DNA of 7,458 nt from Clostridiales bacterium (GTDB taxonomy: Bacteria > Bacillota > Clostridia > Christensenellales > Christensenellaceae). Positions 5,762 through 7,458 of the stretch are shown one piece after another. The stretch lies in NCBI GenBank assembly GCA_003510345.1, contig DOMW01000160.1, positions 6,174 to 13,631 of the forward strand, read 5' to 3'. A program made the position numbers and the translations under genes. Positions within the stretch are counted from its first letter, which is position 1. Each line of letters begins with the position of its first letter. The notes beneath the pieces were generated by a model. The model made no database searches. It was given only the letters and a program-made list of their open reading frames with translations, and was not told where the DNA came from.

Positions 5762-6445
5762 TTATTCTATCTCTATGCCAAGCTCGCCCGCCCGCTCGCG
5801 CGCAAGCGGCGTTACAATCGCGCCTTCCGCGCAAAACACCGCTTTTTTGCCCTGCCGCGCGGCGTCGTCCACTTCCGTTTGCGTCACCAGCACATGCCGC
5901 TCCGCCGCCTCTTCCCCCGCGCACCTGTATTGCAGCAGCTTCACGCCCATAGACGTAAGCGCGTCCGCAATATCTATAATGCGCTCAAAGAACGTATTGC
6001 GCTTAAATTTTGGTAGCTGAAAGTCGAGCAGCACAGCGACTTCCCTGCCCCAAAGCAGCGCCCGCAATACGAGATACTCTAAAAAACCGCTGTCGTTCCC
6101 ATTCGCGATCCTCGCCAGCGTACCGATACCCGGTGTAACAAGCACCACCCTGCCGCGTTCCGCCACCTTTGCCATCAGTTCTTTTTCCGTAATATCCTGC
6201 CCCAGCCGTTCCGTTTTAACGCCAAACGGATGAAAATCCGCGTTCTCAAACAGGATACACTCCATATTCTCCCCATAACGCGCAACCAGCGCCTGCGTCG
6301 CTGTTTTGGGCGACGGCACATACGCTGCGGCGAGCAACACCGTACCCTGTACCGTTTCGTTTTCGGGCATATCCCGTTCCAGCTTGTTCAGCACGCCGGA
6401 TACAACTTGATCGACGATGGCGTTCCAATCCGTATTTTGCATCAT
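5762..6445 (-). CDS. BMC-associated Eut/flavoprotein-like protein of unknown activity
   Basis: A 227-residue protein. Residues 5-24 form an amphipathic helix (WNAIVDQVVSGVLNKLE) like the encapsulation peptides of its neighbours, so it is probably lumenal. The middle has a Rossmann/flavodoxin-like pattern: strand TVLLAAAYV (34-42), VVLVTPGIGTLARIANG (100-116) and a helix-strand ALLWGREVAVLLDF (129-142). This resembles the small flavoprotein-like proteins often found in metabolosome operons, and the ethanolamine-utilisation hypothetical family I recall as TIGR02536. The end, GAIVTPLARERAGELGIEIE (208-227), recurs in several BMC-associated proteins. No catalytic residues can be assigned. The first ATG overlaps the pduL stop (ATGATG), so it is translated as a unit with pduL. 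It may bind a flavin or CoA-type ligand, but this is speculation. Confidence 0.8.
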   Translation of the reverse strand: MMQNTDWNAIVDQVVSGVLNKLERDMPENETVQGTVLLAAAYVPSPKTATQALVARYGENMECILFENADFHPFGVKTERLGQDITEKELMAKVAERGRVVLVTPGIGTLARIANGNDSGFLEYLVLRALLWGREVAVLLDFQLPKFKRNTFFERIIDIADALTSMGVKLLQYRCAGEEAAERHVLVTQTEVDDAARQGKKAVFCAEGAIVTPLARERAGELGIEIE

Positions 6446-7092
6446 GGCCCCACAAGCTCGGCATACGCCCCGTTTTTTATCAGCGCCGCGTTCGCTTCGT
6501 CCGTATCGATATGGATTTCCATCTCATGCCCGTCACCCGCGCGCACGATGATCCCCCCCAGCGTCATGGCGCGTTCGCCGCCGATCTTAACGCAGGCCAT
6601 GTCGCCGTCCGAAAGCCCATACCGTTCCGCCTGCGCGGCGGAAAGATGCAGGTGGCGCTTCGATACCATTAAGCCCTCTTTAAGGTCTGCCTCACCCCGC
6701 GGCCCAATGATACGGCAACCGGCGGAACCTTCCACATCGCCGGACATCCTCACCATCGCGGGCACGCCCAGAGCAAAGGTATCGGTGACCGAAACCTCTA
6801 TCTGCGTTCTCGGGCGGGCCGGGCCAAGCACGCGCACGCCTTTCAGCAGCCCTTTTGGCCCCGCGATATCCACCGTTTCCTTGTAAGCAAACTGCCCCGG
6901 CTGCGAAAGCGACCGCAGCACTTCAAACGCATACCCCTCGCCAAAAAGCACGCCCATGTGTTCTTCCGACAAATGCACATGGCGGTTTGACACGGCGACC
7001 GGCACGATTTTCGCGCCCGTCCGCTCAAAAAGCAGTGAAACCACTTCGTTTGCGATGATTTTTCTCAGCTCATTGTATTCCATATCCATCAT
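6442..7092 (-). CDS. pduL: Phosphotransacylase, PduL family
   Basis: A 216-residue PduL-type phosphate acyltransferase (EC 2.3.1.222 type; Salmonella PduL is about 210). It converts acyl-CoA and phosphate to acyl-phosphate and frees CoA for the dehydrogenase inside the shell. The two zinc-binding motifs are present, VSNRHVHLS (34-42, H38/H40) and VSKRHLHLS (143-151, H147/H149). So is the C-terminal HIDTDEANAA (194-203). Residues 5-24 (YNELRKIIANEVVSLLFERT) form the encapsulation helix seen in compartment-bound PduL. Three ATGs lie close together (7092, 7089, 7083). GGA about 5-6 nt before the first two is the only, weak, ribosome binding site, so the exact start is uncertain by one or two codons. 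It is the first gene behind promoter P1. An acyl-phosphate kinase for ATP recovery is not in the window. Confidence 0.95.
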   Translation of the reverse strand: MMDMEYNELRKIIANEVVSLLFERTGAKIVPVAVSNRHVHLSEEHMGVLFGEGYAFEVLRSLSQPGQFAYKETVDIAGPKGLLKGVRVLGPARPRTQIEVSVTDTFALGVPAMVRMSGDVEGSAGCRIIGPRGEADLKEGLMVSKRHLHLSAAQAERYGLSDGDMACVKIGGERAMTLGGIIVRAGDGHEMEIHIDTDEANAALIKNGAYAELVGP

Positions 7093-7121
7093 TCATTCCA
7101 AAAACCAGAATTGTTTCTATT

Positions 7122-7150
7122 ATTATAGTGTATTTTATCCAGTTAGTCAA
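7122..7150 (-). promoter_or_regulatory. Sigma-A-type promoter P1 of the BMC operon
   Basis: On the minus strand, TTGACT (7150-7145) and TATAAT (7127-7122) are separated by 17 bp, which is optimal. The predicted start near 7115 gives a leader of about 23-26 nt before pduL. This makes pduL the first gene of the operon. No operator palindrome or catabolite-response site is evident around it, and no regulator gene is seen in the window. Confidence 0.75.
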
Positions 7151-7372
7151 CGTATTGTTTTCTGTTTATTTGGTTTTTGTGTGTTGTTTTAAGGATGAAC
7201 CCCTCAATATAAGAAACCTTTGCCACCCGGCGAGCCAATACCTGCGCCGCCGGTTATATACTAATCTTCAATAATAAAGGTAAGAATGCACTTTTCTCAG
7301 TCTATCCACGAACCTCCAAAACAAAATATGAAACGGTATGCAAGAATGAGACAGATGTTGATCAACAGCTAT
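7151..7372. other. Upstream intergenic region without a supported gene
   Basis: This stretch separates promoter P1 from the right-hand repeat copy. It begins with a T/G-rich low-complexity run (about 7156-7190). It includes a GC-rich CGGCG/CGCCG hairpin (7228-7249) followed by an AT-rich segment. Nothing on the minus strand looks like a gene. On the plus strand a weakly supported open frame begins at 7286 and is listed separately. Regulatory sites for P1 may lie here, but I cannot define one. Confidence 0.5.
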
Positions 7373-7458
7373 GGGGCATTCCTTTTGGGTCAAGGAGCCT
7401 GCGGCGCATTTATAGTATTCCGCCTGCGGCGGCTTAGGGGCAAGCCCCTAAGAACCCC
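7286..7458 (+). CDS. Possible short divergent ORF running into the repeat (doubtful)
   Basis: ATG 7286 on the plus strand follows AAAGG by 5 nt and stays open to the window end (57 codons). The first 30 or so residues (MHFSQSIHEPPKQNMKRY onward) match no family I recognise. From about codon 30 the frame lies inside the hairpin repeat at 7373, whose translation (RLRRLRGKPLRT) also appears in a non-coding frame of the other repeat copy near 1070-1097. It could be the start of a gene broken by the repeat, or a chance frame. It is the only candidate for anything transcribed away from the BMC operon. Confidence 0.2.
   Translation, partial: MHFSQSIHEPPKQNMKRYARMRQMLINSYGAFLLGQGACGAFIVFRLRRLRGKPLRT
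7373..7458. repeat. Second copy of the hairpin repeat, cut by the right window edge
   Basis: From GGGGCATTCC onward this matches the left part of the element at 1017-1101 in the same orientation, with only scattered differences and a small indel. It includes the CCGCC/GGCGG hairpin (7420-7432; the loop is TGC here and TTC in the other copy, while the stem is unchanged) and CTTAGGGG/CCCCTAAG (7433-7452). The rest, including the distal inverted repeat, lies beyond the window. The preceding bases differ from the first copy, which places the family boundary at the GGGG. Confidence 0.82.

Noticed and set aside
7228..7249. Resemblance of the plus-strand AGCCAATACCTGCG (7233-7246) to the cobalamin riboswitch B12 box
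   Set aside because: The core bases of the box (GGAGA) are absent. None of the other conserved riboswitch segments is found in the 200 bp around it, and it faces away from the BMC operon.

Overview
The window is one bacterial microcompartment (BMC, metabolosome) locus. Every recognisable gene is on the minus strand, so transcription runs from right to left. The mix of Pdu/Eut-type shell and core enzymes, strong AAGGAG/AGGAG ribosome binding sites, TTGACA/TATAAT-type promoters and GC-rich genes between AT-rich leaders suggests an anaerobic Bacillota (Clostridia-like) bacterium, perhaps from the gut. The taxonomic call is an inference.

Layout in transcription order. A promoter (7122-7150, TTGACT-17-TATAAT) precedes a tightly packed set of genes: PduL-type phosphotransacylase (7092-6442), a BMC-associated protein of the Eut/flavoprotein-like group (6445-5762), two BMC-P pentamer shell proteins (5749-5444 and 5444-5082), a CoA-acylating aldehyde dehydrogenase (4897-3488), a PduS-like RnfC-type flavin/Fe-S protein (3488-2169), a PduT-like tandem BMC-T shell protein (2172-1624) and a third BMC-P (1605-1315). 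A 432-bp gene-free stretch follows. It holds a hairpin-rich repeat with terminal inverted repeats (1012-1256) and a second strong promoter (936-964). That promoter leads into a fourth BMC-P (882-616), a PduA-like BMC-H hexamer (578-291), and the first 53 codons of a methylthioribose kinase (mtnK, 159-1), which runs off the window.

Working model. The visible enzymes are the common metabolosome core: aldehyde + CoA + NAD+ gives acyl-CoA (PduP-like), then acyl-phosphate (PduL). PduS and the Cys38 Fe-S site of PduT are the likely route for electrons across the shell. No alcohol dehydrogenase and no aldehyde-generating signature enzyme is visible. The gene after the major shell protein looks like 5-methylthioribose kinase. 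I therefore propose that the aldehyde comes from aldol cleavage of a 1-phospho-5-substituted pentulose (methylthioribulose-1-P or 5-deoxyribulose-1-P, the DHAP shunt). The compartment would then be a metabolosome for 5'-methylthioadenosine or 5'-deoxyadenosine by-products. This is the most notable idea here. It rests on one partial gene plus context, and the neighbouring sequence beyond position 1 should decide it.

Other points of interest are four different BMC-P paralogues in one locus, a shared cargo-type N-terminal helix on three proteins, a Lys-rich BMC-P tail, a 13-bp inverted repeat in front of the aldehyde dehydrogenase, and a second copy of the hairpin repeat at the right edge (7373-7458).
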